From NCBI RefSeq assembly GCF_002127585.1, contig NZ_NEGZ01000034.1:1-46794 (forward strand): 46,794 bases of DNA. Direction: 5' to 3'. This document shows, piece by piece, positions 26,264-36,933 of this stretch; the stretch's first letter is position 1; every line of letters begins with the position of its first letter. The translations under genes were made by a program, and so were the position numbers. Source of the DNA: Janthinobacterium sp. GW458P (GTDB lineage Bacteria; Pseudomonadota; Gammaproteobacteria; Burkholderiales; Burkholderiaceae_D). The notes under the pieces were generated by a model, which was not told the origin of the DNA, made no database searches, and worked only from the letters and a program-made list of their open reading frames with translations.

Positions 26264-27985
26264 TTAAAACTCTTCCCAGTCCTGGTCGCTTGCGATGTGC
26301 GTCGGGGTCTTGCGCACCGGTGGCGCGCTCGGGGCGGCGCTTTGCGGCCTGGCCAGCGGTTTGTGGGCGGGCTGCGGTTTGGCCTGGTGGACGGCGGCCG
26401 GGCGCGCCTTACGCGCCGGCTGCGCCGCCACGGCCATGTGTTCGAGCTGGAAGCCGGCCGCCACCTGCGCCAGACGCCCCGCCTGATCCTGCATGCTTTC
26501 GGCGGCCGCCGCCGCTTCTTCTACCAGGGCCGCGTTTTGCTGCGTCACCTGGTCCATCTGCGCGATGGCCTGGTTGACCTGGTCGATGCCCATGCTTTGC
26601 TCGGCGCTGGCGGCCGTGATCTCGGCCATGATGTCGGTGACGCGGCGCACGCTGTCGACCACTTCGCCCATGGTGCTGCCGGCCTGCTGCACCAGCCGCG
26701 TGCCGTTGTTGACCTGTTCCACCGAGTCGCCGATCAGGGCCTTGATTTCGCGCGCCGCCGCCGCCGAGCGCTGCGCCAGGTTGCGCACCTCGGTGGCGAC
26801 GACGGCAAAGCCGCGCCCCTGTTCGCCGGCGCGCGCCGCTTCGACGGCCGCGTTCAGGGCCAGGATATTCGTCTGGAAGGCGATGCCGTCGATGACGCCG
26901 ATGATGTCGACGATTTTCGTCGACGCCGTATCGATGGCGCCCATGGTGTCGACCACCTGGCTGACGATGCTGCCGCCCCGCTCGGCCACGCCGGACGCGG
27001 CCACCGCCATCTGGTTGGCCTGGCGTGCATTGTCCGCATTCTGCTTCACGGTGCTGGTCAGTTCTTCCATCGACGAGGCCGTCTCTTCCAGCGAGCTGGC
27101 TTGCTGCTCCGTGCGCGCCGACAGGTCGGCGTTGCCGGCGGCAATTTCACCTGAAGCCGTGGCGATGGCGTTGGTGCCCGTCTGTACCTCGGAGACGACC
27201 TTGCGCAGCGCCTCGTTCATGCCTTGCAGGGCGCGCATCAGGTCGCCAATTTCATCGCTGGCGGCCGGGCCGAAATGCGTGCGCAGGTCGCCGTCGGCCA
27301 CCGTTTCGGCCACCTTCACGGCCGCCTGCAAGGGCGCGGTGATCGAGCGCGTGATCAGCCAGGCGCAGACGCTGCCCAGCGCCACCACCAGGGCGCACAG
27401 CAGCAGCAACAGGGTGAAGCTGCGTTCATTGGCCGCCTCGATGGCGTGCGCCGTGGCGTCGATGGCCTTGCGCTGCTGCGACAGCAGGGCCTTGACGTTG
27501 TTCTGGTACCTGGTGGCGGCCGGGGCAAAGCTGTCGCGGTACGTACTTTCCGCCTGGGCCGCGTTGCCGCCCTTGCGCGCGTTCATCACCTGTGTCTTGG
27601 CGTCCTGGTATTTGACGCGCTCCTCGATGGAGGCCTTGAAGATGCTTTTTTCCTCCTCGCTGACGAGCAGGGTTTCGATTTGCTTCAGCAGTTCGCCGCC
27701 CTGCTTGGTGCTGTCGGCAATGGTCTCGGCAAACACGCTCGACAGGGTTTCATCCGTACTCCTGGCGATCATCGAGGTGCGCGCGATGGCCGAATAAATG
27801 AGTACATACCAGTCTGATACCAGACGTTCCTTGGCCAGCGGCTTTTCCATCATTTGCCGGGTCGCTTCGGCATTCGCATGGGCGCTGTACAGCGCGTACG
27901 CGGTGGAGGCCACGGAGAGCAGCAGCACCAGCGCGAAACCTGCTGCCAGGCGCGTGCCGATACGAAGGTGGGAGAGAGCGTGCAT
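26264..27985 (-). CDS. Methyl-accepting chemotaxis protein with CheR/CheB tether
   Basis: 573 residues from ATG 27985 (CAGGAG 8 nt upstream). Transmembrane helix 1 is at about 12-32, then a four-helix-bundle periplasmic sensor domain (about 35-190), helix 2 at about 192-212 ([20 protein letters not shown]), a HAMP domain (about 213-268) and a signalling domain. The signalling domain contains the MCP tip [20 protein letters not shown], preceded by [20 protein letters not shown]. After an Ala/Pro/Lys-rich linker it ends in DWEEF, close to the NWETF pentapeptide that docks CheR and CheB, so it is likely a major receptor that assists adaptation of others. The ligand cannot be read from sequence. 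Confidence 0.95.
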   Translation of the reverse strand: MHALSHLRIGTRLAAGFALVLLLSVASTAYALYSAHANAEATRQMMEKPLAKERLVSDWYVLIYSAIARTSMIARSTDETLSSVFAETIADSTKQGGELLKQIETLLVSEEEKSIFKASIEERVKYQDAKTQVMNARKGGNAAQAESTYRDSFAPAATRYQNNVKALLSQQRKAIDATAHAIEAANERSFTLLLLLCALVVALGSVCAWLITRSITAPLQAAVKVAETVADGDLRTHFGPAASDEIGDLMRALQGMNEALRKVVSEVQTGTNAIATASGEIAAGNADLSARTEQQASSLEETASSMEELTSTVKQNADNARQANQMAVAASGVAERGGSIVSQVVDTMGAIDTASTKIVDIIGVIDGIAFQTNILALNAAVEAARAGEQGRGFAVVATEVRNLAQRSAAAAREIKALIGDSVEQVNNGTRLVQQAGSTMGEVVDSVRRVTDIMAEITAASAEQSMGIDQVNQAIAQMDQVTQQNAALVEEAAAAAESMQDQAGRLAQVAAGFQLEHMAVAAQPARKARPAAVHQAKPQPAHKPLARPQSAAPSAPPVRKTPTHIASDQDWEEF

Positions 27986-28106
27986 GGTCGGACTCCTGGC
28001 GCAAAGGGAAATTAAATTGCCTGTGCGACATAGTATGCACTGATAAGTGACCAATAGGCGAGGGAAAAGCGCGCTTGTTTTTGCGCCTGTTGCAGTCTCG
28101 CCCGTG

Positions 28107-29189
28107 CTACAGGTCGAACGCCTGGCGCAGGTCCGGCTGCTCGGCCCAGCGGGCGAAGGCGGCCGCCATGCGCTCGCTTTCCGCGATGGCCCGGCGCCAG
28201 TCGCGCATGCGCGCCGCGTGGTCCTGGCCGTAATGGGGAAAGTCGCGCCGGTCCGGCAGTTTGCCGTTCGGCAGGCTGGCCACGAAGGCGGGCGAAGGCG
28301 AGACGAGGATCATGTTGTCGAATGCGCTGTCGCCGCTGCGCGCGCGGCGCCAGGGCATGGCTTTGTCCAGCCAGCCCGGCACGATATGGTCGGCAAAATG
28401 CGGATACAGCACCAGGTCCGGTTCGCGCTGGTAGGGCAGGTGTAAATGATAGTCGACCAGGCCGCCGTCCCAGTAGCGCCCCGGCGGCGCGCCGGCGATG
28501 TCCGTCACCGCATCGAGCACCAGCGGGATGGAACCGGAGGCCAGCAAGGCGTCGCGCAGGTTGTCTTGCGCCAGCGGCACGAAATGCGAATGAAAGGCGT
28601 CGAAGCGCGAACGCAGCCAGCTGGCGCCGTCCGGCCCGGCATGGAATACCGCGCGTTCGAGCGAAGCGGCCAGACGCGCGCGCGCCACGGCATTGCCGGC
28701 GGCGGCCAGCAGGAAGCCGCGCCGGTCGCGCCACTTGCCCGGCTGCGCCAGCGCGCCGATGCCGCGCACGGCCAGCACCGACAGGCTGTGCTGCGCATGC
28801 TGCAGCAGTTGCGCATCCTGGCCATCGAGCACGGCGTCGAGCAGGGCGCGGCAGGTGCGGCTGACGTGCGCCGCCCCGGGCTTGTCGGGATAGCGCTGGC
28901 CCACGTATGCGCGCACCAGGCGGCGCTGCGCGGCGACCGGGTCGGGGAACACGGCGGCGGCCATGCGCCAGGCGCCGATCGAGGCGCCGACGAAGTGGCG
29001 CGGACGCGGCGCCTGCGCCAGGAAATCGCCGAACAGCCAGCAATCGAGCTGGTGCAGGATCAGGCCTTTCGGTCCGCCCGCGGCGGCTGGGACGATGGCG
29101 ACGTCGAGCGCGCGCAAGCCGTTGTCGGCGATGCGGGCGCGGGCGCGGCGGCCCAGGCGGATGGTGATGGCGGACGAAGTAAGCAACAT
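28107..29189 (-). CDS. Patatin-like phospholipase family protein
   Basis: 360 residues. The patatin elements are in order: glycine-rich oxyanion stretch [11 protein letters not shown] near residue 35, nucleophile elbow GASIG (GxSxG) near 70, and the catalytic Asp in [10 protein letters not shown] near 240. Such proteins are serine/aspartate-dyad acyl hydrolases acting on phospholipids or other lipids. No signal peptide or membrane helix is evident, so it is probably cytoplasmic. It lies alone between the chemoreceptor gene and transaldolase. Whether it is secreted by the nearby T6SS genes is unsupported: it is on the opposite strand and separated by tal. Confidence 0.82.
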   Translation of the reverse strand: MLLTSSAITIRLGRRARARIADNGLRALDVAIVPAAAGGPKGLILHQLDCWLFGDFLAQAPRPRHFVGASIGAWRMAAAVFPDPVAAQRRLVRAYVGQRYPDKPGAAHVSRTCRALLDAVLDGQDAQLLQHAQHSLSVLAVRGIGALAQPGKWRDRRGFLLAAAGNAVARARLAASLERAVFHAGPDGASWLRSRFDAFHSHFVPLAQDNLRDALLASGSIPLVLDAVTDIAGAPPGRYWDGGLVDYHLHLPYQREPDLVLYPHFADHIVPGWLDKAMPWRRARSGDSAFDNMILVSPSPAFVASLPNGKLPDRRDFPHYGQDHAARMRDWRRAIAESERMAAAFARWAEQPDLRQAFDL

Positions 29190-29251
29190 GCGTGGGCGGC
29201 TGGTGGCGGTTGTTTATTGTAGCGCCATTGCGCCCGAGGGCGCTGCCATGC

Positions 29252-29288
29252 AAAAAGCGGCGCCGTGCACTGCACGGACGCCGCTTTT
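29252..29288 (-). terminator. Rho-independent terminator after tal
   Basis: Strong hairpin: AAAAGCGGCG pairs with CGCCGCTTTT, and inside it CCGTGC pairs with GCACGG around an ACT loop (one bulged A). T runs exist on both strands. It starts 20 nt after the tal stop and precedes the patatin-like gene. Confidence 0.88.
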
Positions 29289-29307
29289 CTGCGGGGAGAG
29301 CCGGCGC

Positions 29308-30243
29308 TTAACGCAGCGCCGCGATCATCTGCTTCAGCTTGCCGGAATCGACGCAGAAGGCGCGGATGCCTTCGGCCAGTTTTTCCGTCGCCATCGCGTC
29401 TTCATTCATCATGAAGCGGAAGGCTTCTTCGTTCAGCGACATTTGCACGATGTTGGTCGATGGCGCCGCTTCGGCGCTCAGCTTGCGCTCCACGGGCGCA
29501 TCGCTGTCGGCCAGCTTTTGCAGCAGGTCGGGGCTGATGGTGAGCAGGTCGCAGCCGGCCAGTTCGAGGATTTGCGAGGTATTGCGGAAGCTCGCACCCA
29601 TCACCTCGGTCTTGTAGCCGAACTTGCGGTAGTAATTGTAGATGCGGCGAACCGATTGCACACCCGGGTCTTCCGCGCCCATGTAGTCGATGCCCGTCGA
29701 TTTCTTGTACCAGTCATAGATGCGGCCGACGAAGGGCGAAATCAGCTGCGCGCCGGCTTCCGCGCAGGCGATGGCCTGGGCCAGCGAGAACAGCAGGGTC
29801 ATGTTGCAGCGGATGCCTTCCTTTTCCAGGATGGCGGCGGCGCGGATGCCTTCCCAGGTGGAGGCGATCTTGATCAGCACGCGTTCGCGGGCAATGCCGG
29901 CGTTCGAATACAGGGCGATCAGGTCGCGGCCCTTGGCGACAGTACCTTCCGTGTCGAACGACAGGCGCGCATCGACTTCGGTGGAGACGCGGCCGGGGAT
30001 GGTTTGCAGGATTTCCACGCCAAACGCGATCAGCAGGCGGTCGATGATTTCGGCGGTCGAGGCGTTCGGATGGTCGCGCACGGCCTTTTCCAGCAGCGGC
30101 TTGTATTCATCCTTCTGCACGGCCTTCAGGATCAGAGAAGGATTCGTCGTCGCGTCGCGCGGCGTGTAGGCCTGGATCGATTGGAAGTCGCCGGTGTCGG
30201 CCACCACGGTAGTAAATTGCTTCAGTTGTTCGAGTTGGTTCAT
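29308..30243 (-). CDS. tal: Transaldolase (TalB type)
   Basis: 311 residues from ATG 30243 ([20 protein letters not shown]), the usual N-terminus and length of TalB-type enzymes; longer readings upstream have no family similarity. The Schiff-base Lys125 lies in [12 protein letters not shown], with [12 protein letters not shown] and [13 protein letters not shown] as further signatures. It transfers dihydroxyacetone units in the non-oxidative pentose phosphate pathway. It is separated from hexR, zwf and pgi by the plus-strand T6SS island at 30437-39759. The 193-nt divergent gap to vgrG must hold promoters of both. Confidence 0.97.
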   Translation of the reverse strand: MNQLEQLKQFTTVVADTGDFQSIQAYTPRDATTNPSLILKAVQKDEYKPLLEKAVRDHPNASTAEIIDRLLIAFGVEILQTIPGRVSTEVDARLSFDTEGTVAKGRDLIALYSNAGIARERVLIKIASTWEGIRAAAILEKEGIRCNMTLLFSLAQAIACAEAGAQLISPFVGRIYDWYKKSTGIDYMGAEDPGVQSVRRIYNYYRKFGYKTEVMGASFRNTSQILELAGCDLLTISPDLLQKLADSDAPVERKLSAEAAPSTNIVQMSLNEEAFRFMMNEDAMATEKLAEGIRAFCVDSGKLKQMIAALR

Positions 30244-30436
30244 GGCTGGACGGGAAAGAGTGAAAGGGCTTGCCGAAGTATTGTACCGAATCCATCGCAG
30301 GTGGGACCCACTATTGTCTTGTCTGTGCACTACTTGTTCAATTGAATCTTGCTTTTTTGAGAACTCGCGCATAATTGGCTGAACTTGTTTATTTTGCACA
30401 TTGTTTTTATAAGCAATATGCGATGCCACCATTCAG

Positions 30437-33253
30437 ATGAAGAGCATCCTTTTGACACAAGATATCGTTAGCGCATTGGCCGCCTTCAACGGCGCGACAC
30501 GCCTGTATGCATTGTCCATCGGCAAGGATGACCAGGACAGCGGCCTGCTGGTCGAGGCCTTTGCCAGCGATGATCGGCTGCAGGAAGTCGGCGCGCGCGA
30601 CATCATCGCCTTGTCGGTCAGCGCCCATGTGCCGCTGGCGTCTCTGCTGGGCCAGCCTGCCAGCCTGCATGTCAGCCTGGCCGACGGCACGCGCACGTCC
30701 TTTTCCGGCTACATCAGCGCCGCCGCCATGCTTGGCAGCAATGGCGGACTGGCGCGCTACCGGCTGCGCATCACGCCGTGGCTGTGGCTGCTGACGCAGG
30801 CGCGTAACAGCCGCGTCTGGCAAGACAAAACCGTGACGGCCATCGTCGACGAAGTATTGCAGGCCTACGCGCCGCACGCACTGTGGCGCTGGAGCGACGA
30901 GGTGGCGTCGTTCATGCAGGAAGCGGGCGAACGCAGCTATTGTTGCCAGTACCGCGAGTCGGATTTCGATTTCGTGCGTCGGCTGCTGACGGAAGAGGGG
31001 CTGGCCTGGCGGTTTGACGGTCAGACCTTGCTCGTCTTTGCCGACAGCAGCCAGGCTTGCGCCACGCCAGAGGACGCCAGCAGCGCGCAAGGCGGCGGCT
31101 TGCGCTTTCATGGCGCGCGCGTGGGCGAGCCGGGTGACAGCGTGCAAGCCTTGCGCGCGCGGCGCAGCCTGCAGGTGGGGCTGAGTAGCGTGCTCAGCTA
31201 CGATTACAAGGCGAAAAAGGCGGTTGCCGCCAGCGTGCCGACGAATATGATTCTTGGCGGCAAGAACGCGCCGGTGCTGGAAAGCTACGATACGCCGGGC
31301 CAGTACTGGTATGCGAATGGCGCCCAGGCGCAGCGCTACGCCCGCTTGCAGATGCAGGCCCACGAAGCGCGCGCCCAGCTGTGGCAAGCCCGTTCGACCG
31401 TGCGCACCCTGCGCGCCGGCACGCGCTTTAGCCTGACGCAAGGCCCGTTGCAGCCAGCCGACGGGGCCGCGCCCGAGTATGTCGTGCTGCGCGTGGCCAG
31501 CATCGGCGTCAACAACCTGCCGCTGCCGGCGCTGGAAGGACTGGCGGAACTGTTCGGCCCGATACCGGAATTGCTGGAGGAAACCGTGGCAGCGTGGGGC
31601 GCAGGGTTTCCCGATTTCGCCGCTGCGATTGCCCAGGCGCAAGCCAGCGGTTACGCCAACTGCATCGATATGATCAGTGCGGCGATTCCGTGGCGTCCGG
31701 CGCACGATGACGGCGAGGCGCGCCAGCATGCCACGCCGACGGCCCTGGGCAGCCAGAGCGCCATCGTCGTCGGCGCCGATGGCAATGACGCGGCCAGCGG
31801 CGCCGATGAAATTTACTGCGACAAGCTGGGCCGGGTGCGCATCCGCTTTCACTGGCAGCAAGAGACTGGCGCAACGTGCTGGGTGCGGGTGGCGCAGCGC
31901 GCCGCCGGCGGCGGCATGGGCAGCCAGTTTTTGCCGCGCATCGGCCAGGAAGTGCTGGTGCAATTCCTGGAAAACGATATCGACCGGCCCGTCATCGTCG
32001 GCGCCCTGTACAACGGCCAGGGCGAGGGCGGCACCGTACCCACGCCGGGCGGCATGGCGCGCGATCAGAGCGACGCCGGCGTGTTCCAGCCGGCGCACGA
32101 CCACGCCATCGCGGGCCAGGGCAATGTGGCGGGCGGCAACAGTCCGCTGTGGCATGGCGCCGCGGGCGCCAGCGCGGCGCACCGCAATGGAGCGGCGCAA
32201 TGGGGCATCCGCAGCAAGGAATTCGGCAAGGCGGGCAGCGCGGCCGGCTACAACCAGCTGCTGTTCGACGACACCGACCAGCAGGGCCGCATCCAGCTGA
32301 AAAGCAGCCATGCGGCCAGCGAACTGAACCTGGGCCACTTGATCCATGGCGCCGACAATTACCGTGGCAGCCTGCGCGGTGCCGGCGCCGAGTTGCGCAC
32401 CGATGCGTATGGCGTGGTGCGCGCCAGGGCCGGCCTGCTGGTAAGCAGCTATGTGCTCCGGCACGACGCCGCGCAACGCGATCCGGCCGGCGACAACGCC
32501 GCCGGCATTGCCCTGCTGAAACAGGCTGTGCTGTTGGGCGACACATTCAGCGCTGCCGCCAAGACGCATCAAACGGTGGCCTACGCCAGCCACATCGGCG
32601 CCAGCGCAGCAAACGCCAGCGCGCTCGATGGCCAGGCTGCGCCCTTGAAAGCGATGCTGGCCAGCGTTTCCGGCATGCATGAACAGTTGCCGCACACAAA
32701 GGACGCCATCATCGCGATCGCCGCCAGGGCCGGACTGGGCGTTGTCGCGGGGCAAGACATGCAACTGGCCAGCGGCGAAACCGTCACCATGATGAGCGGC
32801 CAGGATACCCAGTTCACCGGTGGCGGCCAGTGGCGCGTGCACGCGGGCCAGGCCATCGGCGTGCTGGGCGGCGCCGTCAAGGCCGGCGAGGGGGATGCCG
32901 GGGTGCAACTGATCTCGGCCCAGGGCGCCATCGACGCGCAGGCGCAGGCCGACGTGCTCAACGTGCAGGCGCGCGAAGAGGTCAACGTCATCAGTGCCAA
33001 TGCGCATGTGGACTGGGCGGCGGCGAAAAGCATCCGCCTGTCGACGGCGGGCGGCGCGAATATCACCATCGAAGGCGGCAATATCACGATCCAGTGTCCG
33101 GGCAAGATCACGGTGCATGCGGGCAAGAAGAGTTTTATCGGGCCGACACGGCTCGCTTATCCATTGCCGGCGCTGCCTGCGAGCGTCTGCAAGGCGTGTC
33201 TGCTGGCCGCGTTGCGTAGCGGTAGTCCGTTTGTTGCACCCACGGCAGCCTAG
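30437..33253 (+). CDS. vgrG: Type VI secretion spike protein VgrG
   Basis: 938 residues. The N-terminal gp27-like half (about 1-400) has YCCQYRESDFDFVRRLLTEE and the EGLAWRF strand. The gp5-like OB fold (about 450-540) has DKLGRVRIRFHWQ, WVRVAQ, FLPRIGQEVLVQFLENDIDR and PVIVGALYNG. Then comes a long DUF2345 beta-helix tail, with repeats such as GQDMQLASGETVTMMSGQDT and NITIEGGNITIQCPGKITVH. The last 35 residues (Pro/Ala-rich with CKAC) form a tail extension. VgrG trimers tip the T6SS tube and carry effectors. No baseplate, sheath or Hcp genes are in the window, so this is an orphan vgrG locus loaded with the DUF2235 effector encoded downstream. Confidence 0.96.
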   Translation: MKSILLTQDIVSALAAFNGATRLYALSIGKDDQDSGLLVEAFASDDRLQEVGARDIIALSVSAHVPLASLLGQPASLHVSLADGTRTSFSGYISAAAMLGSNGGLARYRLRITPWLWLLTQARNSRVWQDKTVTAIVDEVLQAYAPHALWRWSDEVASFMQEAGERSYCCQYRESDFDFVRRLLTEEGLAWRFDGQTLLVFADSSQACATPEDASSAQGGGLRFHGARVGEPGDSVQALRARRSLQVGLSSVLSYDYKAKKAVAASVPTNMILGGKNAPVLESYDTPGQYWYANGAQAQRYARLQMQAHEARAQLWQARSTVRTLRAGTRFSLTQGPLQPADGAAPEYVVLRVASIGVNNLPLPALEGLAELFGPIPELLEETVAAWGAGFPDFAAAIAQAQASGYANCIDMISAAIPWRPAHDDGEARQHATPTALGSQSAIVVGADGNDAASGADEIYCDKLGRVRIRFHWQQETGATCWVRVAQRAAGGGMGSQFLPRIGQEVLVQFLENDIDRPVIVGALYNGQGEGGTVPTPGGMARDQSDAGVFQPAHDHAIAGQGNVAGGNSPLWHGAAGASAAHRNGAAQWGIRSKEFGKAGSAAGYNQLLFDDTDQQGRIQLKSSHAASELNLGHLIHGADNYRGSLRGAGAELRTDAYGVVRARAGLLVSSYVLRHDAAQRDPAGDNAAGIALLKQAVLLGDTFSAAAKTHQTVAYASHIGASAANASALDGQAAPLKAMLASVSGMHEQLPHTKDAIIAIAARAGLGVVAGQDMQLASGETVTMMSGQDTQFTGGGQWRVHAGQAIGVLGGAVKAGEGDAGVQLISAQGAIDAQAQADVLNVQAREEVNVISANAHVDWAAAKSIRLSTAGGANITIEGGNITIQCPGKITVHAGKKSFIGPTRLAYPLPALPASVCKACLLAALRSGSPFVAPTAA

Positions 33254-33266
33254 AAAAGGAGCCCTG

Positions 33267-34196
33267 ATGTACTTTGCCATCGATATTCCTGACGCGGCAG
33301 TACCCGACTTGATCGCGCAGCAACTGCTGGCCTTGCGCTCGGAGGCGGCAGCGGCGAACGGCAGCCAGCCCTTGCACCTGCTGGCGCTGCTCGACGGCGC
33401 TTGCGATGAGGAGTTTTTCACCAAGCGCTACCCGAGCCGCTTGCGGCGCCAGTCGCTGTATGCGCACACCTCGCTGCAAAACTTCAAGAGCGCCGCACCG
33501 CATTTAATGGCGGCGCCATCGACAGGCAGCGAGCAGGCTGCGTGGCTGCAGCGCCTGTTTTCGCTGTGCGCAGGCAAGCCCATGCTCAGCATCATCGCCA
33601 GCACGCTCGATATCGGCCAGCTGGAGCAGCATTTGCGCCCCTATTTGATTGCCATCACGCCAGACACCGTCGAATGGCCCGTGCGCTGGGCCGATACGCG
33701 CATATTGCCGGCCCTGCTGGCAGCCTTGACTGAAACGCAGTCTGCGCATTTGCTGAGCCCCATCTACCGCTGGTGGTCGCTGCGGCGCGATGGTTCGTTG
33801 GTCAGTTGGCAGGGCACGGCAGAGGCCAAGCCCGCCCCTGCGGAATTTGATAAATTCCCCCTCAGCGACACCGCCTTTGCCTCCCTGGTGGATATCGCCG
33901 AAGCCGACGCCATCCTGGCCAATCTGCATGATGTGCAGCCGGACCTGTTTCATTCCGGCACCCCAGCCGAGTGCCACGCGCGCGTGGCGCGGCATTTACT
34001 AGTGGCAAGCGCCAGCGGCATCGAGGCGGCAGGCCAGCGTCAGCATTTCAGCGCCCTGGCCTTGATGCTGGCCGATGATTTTACCTTGCATCCGGCGATG
34101 GCCAGCCTGTTGCGGCGCACGCGCCAGGGAGCGAGTTACCTGTCCGAGCTCGACACGCTGCCCGACGATTTCTGGCAGGCGCGCTCGGCTGCCTAG
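33267..34196 (+). CDS. DUF4123 protein, T6SS effector adaptor/chaperone (Tap/TEC-like)
   Basis: 309 residues from ATG 33267, preceded by AAAGGAG and 13 nt after the vgrG stop. The N-terminal ~125 residues match the DUF4123 pattern: LLALLDGACDEEF, a middle segment with SIIASTLDIGQLEQHLRPYL and the R-W-A-D-TRILPALL block around 145-160. DUF4123 proteins bind a specific effector and load it on the VgrG tip, and they are typically encoded between vgrG and their effector, exactly as here. The C-terminal ~150 residues are helical and would contact the cargo. Confidence 0.85.
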   Translation: MYFAIDIPDAAVPDLIAQQLLALRSEAAAANGSQPLHLLALLDGACDEEFFTKRYPSRLRRQSLYAHTSLQNFKSAAPHLMAAPSTGSEQAAWLQRLFSLCAGKPMLSIIASTLDIGQLEQHLRPYLIAITPDTVEWPVRWADTRILPALLAALTETQSAHLLSPIYRWWSLRRDGSLVSWQGTAEAKPAPAEFDKFPLSDTAFASLVDIAEADAILANLHDVQPDLFHSGTPAECHARVARHLLVASASGIEAAGQRQHFSALALMLADDFTLHPAMASLLRRTRQGASYLSELDTLPDDFWQARSAA

Positions 34197-34234
34197 CCTT
34201 GTTTCTTCGACTGCTTACTTTGATAAAAGGAAAA

Positions 34235-34690
34235 ATGATGAAATGGATTATGTATCTTGGCACTGTCTTGCTGCTGAGCGGCTGCGCCCTCAAGGCCAGG
34301 CAGGTTGATGAGGCCGGTCCAAGGACTACCGCGACGGCGCAGGTGGGTATTGTCAACCATACGGGGAAGTATATTTATTCCGCATCGGTTGATGGGGCGG
34401 GAGGGGGGAATATGGCCAGATGGGGTGCGGGGCTTGCCAATATTTGTTGCACATCCATTCCGAGAATGTGGTATCCGGGAATGAAAGTCTTGGTGCGGTG
34501 GAATATGCCTGAAGGGCATACCGATGTTATCAAAGAGAAAATGGTGGAAGTGGAAAAATATGATAGACCAGGAGATATTTATATGCATTTTTTTGAGAAT
34601 GACGAGGTGAGAGTGGTTGTGTCAAATGCTGGAGGGCCTAGCAAAATTCATCCTATTCTTCATTCCGGAAAACCTGCCAATATCCCTTGA
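34235..34690 (+). CDS. DUF3304 lipoprotein, copy 1 (putative Tle1 immunity protein)
   Basis: 151 residues from ATG 34235 (AAAGGA upstream). The lipoprotein signal is MMKWIMYLGTVLLLSGCAL (lipobox LSGC). The mature part has the DUF3304 pattern: VGIVNHTGKYIYSASVDGAG, a following Gly-rich turn, ICCTSIPRMWYPGMKVLVRW, and YDRPGDIYMHFFENDEVRVV. Bacteria protect themselves from periplasmic Tle phospholipases with lipoproteins or periplasmic proteins encoded next to the effector. This gene ends 4 nt before the effector start, so immunity is the natural reading, not proven. It shares long near-identical stretches with 37884-38336 and 39301-39759. The base composition is clearly more AT-rich than the flanking housekeeping genes. 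Confidence 0.82.
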   Translation: MMKWIMYLGTVLLLSGCALKARQVDEAGPRTTATAQVGIVNHTGKYIYSASVDGAGGGNMARWGAGLANICCTSIPRMWYPGMKVLVRWNMPEGHTDVIKEKMVEVEKYDRPGDIYMHFFENDEVRVVVSNAGGPSKIHPILHSGKPANIP

Positions 34691-34694
34691 TATT

Positions 34695-36866
34695 ATGATC
34701 AGTGAAACTCCTAATTCAGCGCCGTTTCCCGTCGATTTTTTTCTTAAACCGTCGACGCCAGAGCAATCCAAAATTACCAAGGTGGCATGTGATAATAAAG
34801 ATAGCTTGCCGTGCAGTATTCCAGTGAGGGTTGGAATTTTCTTTGATGGAACCAATAATAACCTGGAGCGCGATAGGAATGGGGTTAGGACAGGCGTGCT
34901 CGATCCGAGAACGAAGAAGCCTGCCCCTATAAATAATGTTGTGATAGACGCCAATGAAGCCAGTCATAGTAATGTGGCGCGTTTATTTTCGGCATATCCT
35001 GGTAATAAAACAAAAAATGGATATTTCTCATATTATATTCCTGGTGTTGGGACGCCATTTAAGGAAATTGGTGAGTTGACTGAATCGGATGAGGGGAAGG
35101 CTTTTGCCAAAGGAGGGCAGCCGCGGATTATATGGGGATTGTTGCAGGTTTTAAATGCAATTCATCGAGTAATATATGGGAGTGATACGCCATTATATGA
35201 AACAGATAAGGCTGGCGAACTTGCCCGTACTTATGATAATGACGTAGGCCACGAAAAGGTAGCGCATCCCTCAACCGGCAGGGAGCGCTTCATGACTCAC
35301 TCTGACTGGTTCGCTGAGCATATCGAAAAGTTAAAAGCCGCGATGGCGGCACAACCCAAGCCGCATATCCCATCGCTGACCCTGTCCGTGTTTGGTTTTT
35401 CGCGTGGCGCCGCCGAAGCGGTGGCGTTTTGCCAGCTGTTTGCCGATTTGCTCACGCCGGGCAAAGGTGAGGGGCAGGAGTTTGCTGGCATTCCGGCCAG
35501 CATCGATTTTCTTGGCGTCTTTGACACGGTGGCAACCGTGGGCAGCTCGGCGTCTGTAGCGAAAACCACGATCGCGCCTGGCGCGATGTTCGATGGCCAT
35601 TGGGCCTGGGCTAATGAATTGCTCAAGCCGTTGCCGCCCTGCGTCCAGGCAGGCTTGCATTGTATTGCCACGCATGAGCAGCGCATGAATTTTCCCGTCA
35701 CGTGCCTGACAGGGAAAATCGAGGAAGTGTATTTTCCTGGCGTGCACTCGGACGTGGGAGGCGGCTATGGTCCGGGCGAGCAGGGAAAGGGGCGTGGCGG
35801 ACAAGCGGCCTTGCTGTCGCAAATTCCGCTGGCGCATATGTTCAAGGAGGCGCGCCTCAAGGGCGTGCCCTTGATACCGTTCAGCGAACTGGAACTTCGC
35901 GATCAGGATGATTTCCAGGTCAGTCAAGAGCTTGCCAAGGCATGGGAAGCATATACCGCCGAGCTTAACAAGCAAGGCGGCTTGCTGAGCAAGCACATGG
36001 AGCTGTATTACCGCTGGCGCGCCGCGCGCGTCAAGACACTGGAAGCTACGGCCAGCTTCAAGGCGGCCAGCGCGCAGGAGCGGGAGGATCTGGGATCCTA
36101 CAACCGCTTGCTGGCAGGCGATCTGGAAGCGCTGCGCGCGCGCAAAGCCTTCCGTCATGGCGATGAGGGCCAGCCGTTCAGCGCCCGGGATATTGCGCGC
36201 ATCAACCACTGGCAATATTATCGGGCTCAAAACCACACGCCCTTGGACAAATGGGAAGAATTTGCGCTCGACATATTCGATCACCCCAAACCGCTGCCGC
36301 CCGAAGTGATGCGTTTTTTTGACGACTATGTGCATGATTCCCTGGCCGGATTTTATATGGCTGGCGAAGTGACGGAATACGACAAGCGGGCCAGGATCGC
36401 CTCGTTCGCCAATAAACCGCCTAAAGACGGCTTTTATAAACGCGCGTATGAACTGAGCCGGAAGACGGAAGCCGCGCAACTGAAACAAAAGAATGGCGAA
36501 GCATTGACGCCGGAAGAGGAAGCGCTGGTCAAGGAAGCGCAGTATGGCACTCCCTATCCTATCCGTACGGATGCCGACAGCGCCGACATGCGTAGCAGGC
36601 TGATCACCACGCAAACCTATACACGGCGCGAGGGTGGCGGCTATATCTTGCGCCGAGGCTATTACCCGCAAAGCGGCTTCTTCCGGAAAAGCGTGCACGA
36701 AAACGAGCTGCAGCGTATGCCGACGGCCGGTATCCAGGCGAAAGATGCACCCGAAGAATTCGTGTGGAGCGAAAACTTAACACAGGATATTGCGCAAGCC
36801 AGACTCGATGAAGAGATTTACCTGGCGCAGCAGCGCTCTGCAGAGCGGATCAATGCGCTCGCATAG
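34695..36866 (+). CDS. DUF2235 (Tle1-type) T6SS phospholipase effector
   Basis: 723 residues from ATG 34695. The DUF2235 alpha/beta-hydrolase domain (about 40-400) opens with GIFFDGTNNNLERD. It carries the nucleophile elbow GFSRGAAEA (Ser236), VFDTVATVG (Asp277) and FPGVHSDVGGGYG (His351), a plausible complete Ser-Asp-His triad as in Tle1 phospholipases that degrade target membrane phospholipids. The C-terminal ~320 residues are helical and charged, possibly for membrane insertion or VgrG loading. There is no signal peptide, as expected for T6SS cargo. The first ~600 bases are AT-rich; from about 35300 on, composition returns to the local norm, suggesting a mosaic gene. It is encoded after vgrG, DUF4123 and a DUF3304 lipoprotein. 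Confidence 0.9.
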   Translation: MISETPNSAPFPVDFFLKPSTPEQSKITKVACDNKDSLPCSIPVRVGIFFDGTNNNLERDRNGVRTGVLDPRTKKPAPINNVVIDANEASHSNVARLFSAYPGNKTKNGYFSYYIPGVGTPFKEIGELTESDEGKAFAKGGQPRIIWGLLQVLNAIHRVIYGSDTPLYETDKAGELARTYDNDVGHEKVAHPSTGRERFMTHSDWFAEHIEKLKAAMAAQPKPHIPSLTLSVFGFSRGAAEAVAFCQLFADLLTPGKGEGQEFAGIPASIDFLGVFDTVATVGSSASVAKTTIAPGAMFDGHWAWANELLKPLPPCVQAGLHCIATHEQRMNFPVTCLTGKIEEVYFPGVHSDVGGGYGPGEQGKGRGGQAALLSQIPLAHMFKEARLKGVPLIPFSELELRDQDDFQVSQELAKAWEAYTAELNKQGGLLSKHMELYYRWRAARVKTLEATASFKAASAQEREDLGSYNRLLAGDLEALRARKAFRHGDEGQPFSARDIARINHWQYYRAQNHTPLDKWEEFALDIFDHPKPLPPEVMRFFDDYVHDSLAGFYMAGEVTEYDKRARIASFANKPPKDGFYKRAYELSRKTEAAQLKQKNGEALTPEEEALVKEAQYGTPYPIRTDADSADMRSRLITTQTYTRREGGGYILRRGYYPQSGFFRKSVHENELQRMPTAGIQAKDAPEEFVWSENLTQDIAQARLDEEIYLAQQRSAERINALA

Positions 36867-36933
36867 GGCGTGACTTCAGCGCGGTTGAAGCAGGGTGGAC
36901 TCATCCGCCGGTTTTATGGATAGCGATGAAATC

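Noticed and set aside
25382-27154. A 590-codon plus-strand open frame opposite the TPR lipoprotein and chemoreceptor.
   Set aside because: Antisense shadow with Arg/His/Gly bias and no domain; both minus-strand genes are convincing.
28107-29189. The patatin-like protein as a second T6SS phospholipase effector.
   Set aside because: It is on the opposite strand, separated from vgrG by tal and a strong terminator, and lacks an adjacent adaptor or immunity gene.
30407-33424. A 1005-codon minus-strand open frame opposite vgrG.
   Set aside because: vgrG has clear family motifs along its whole length; the antisense frame has biased composition and no domain.
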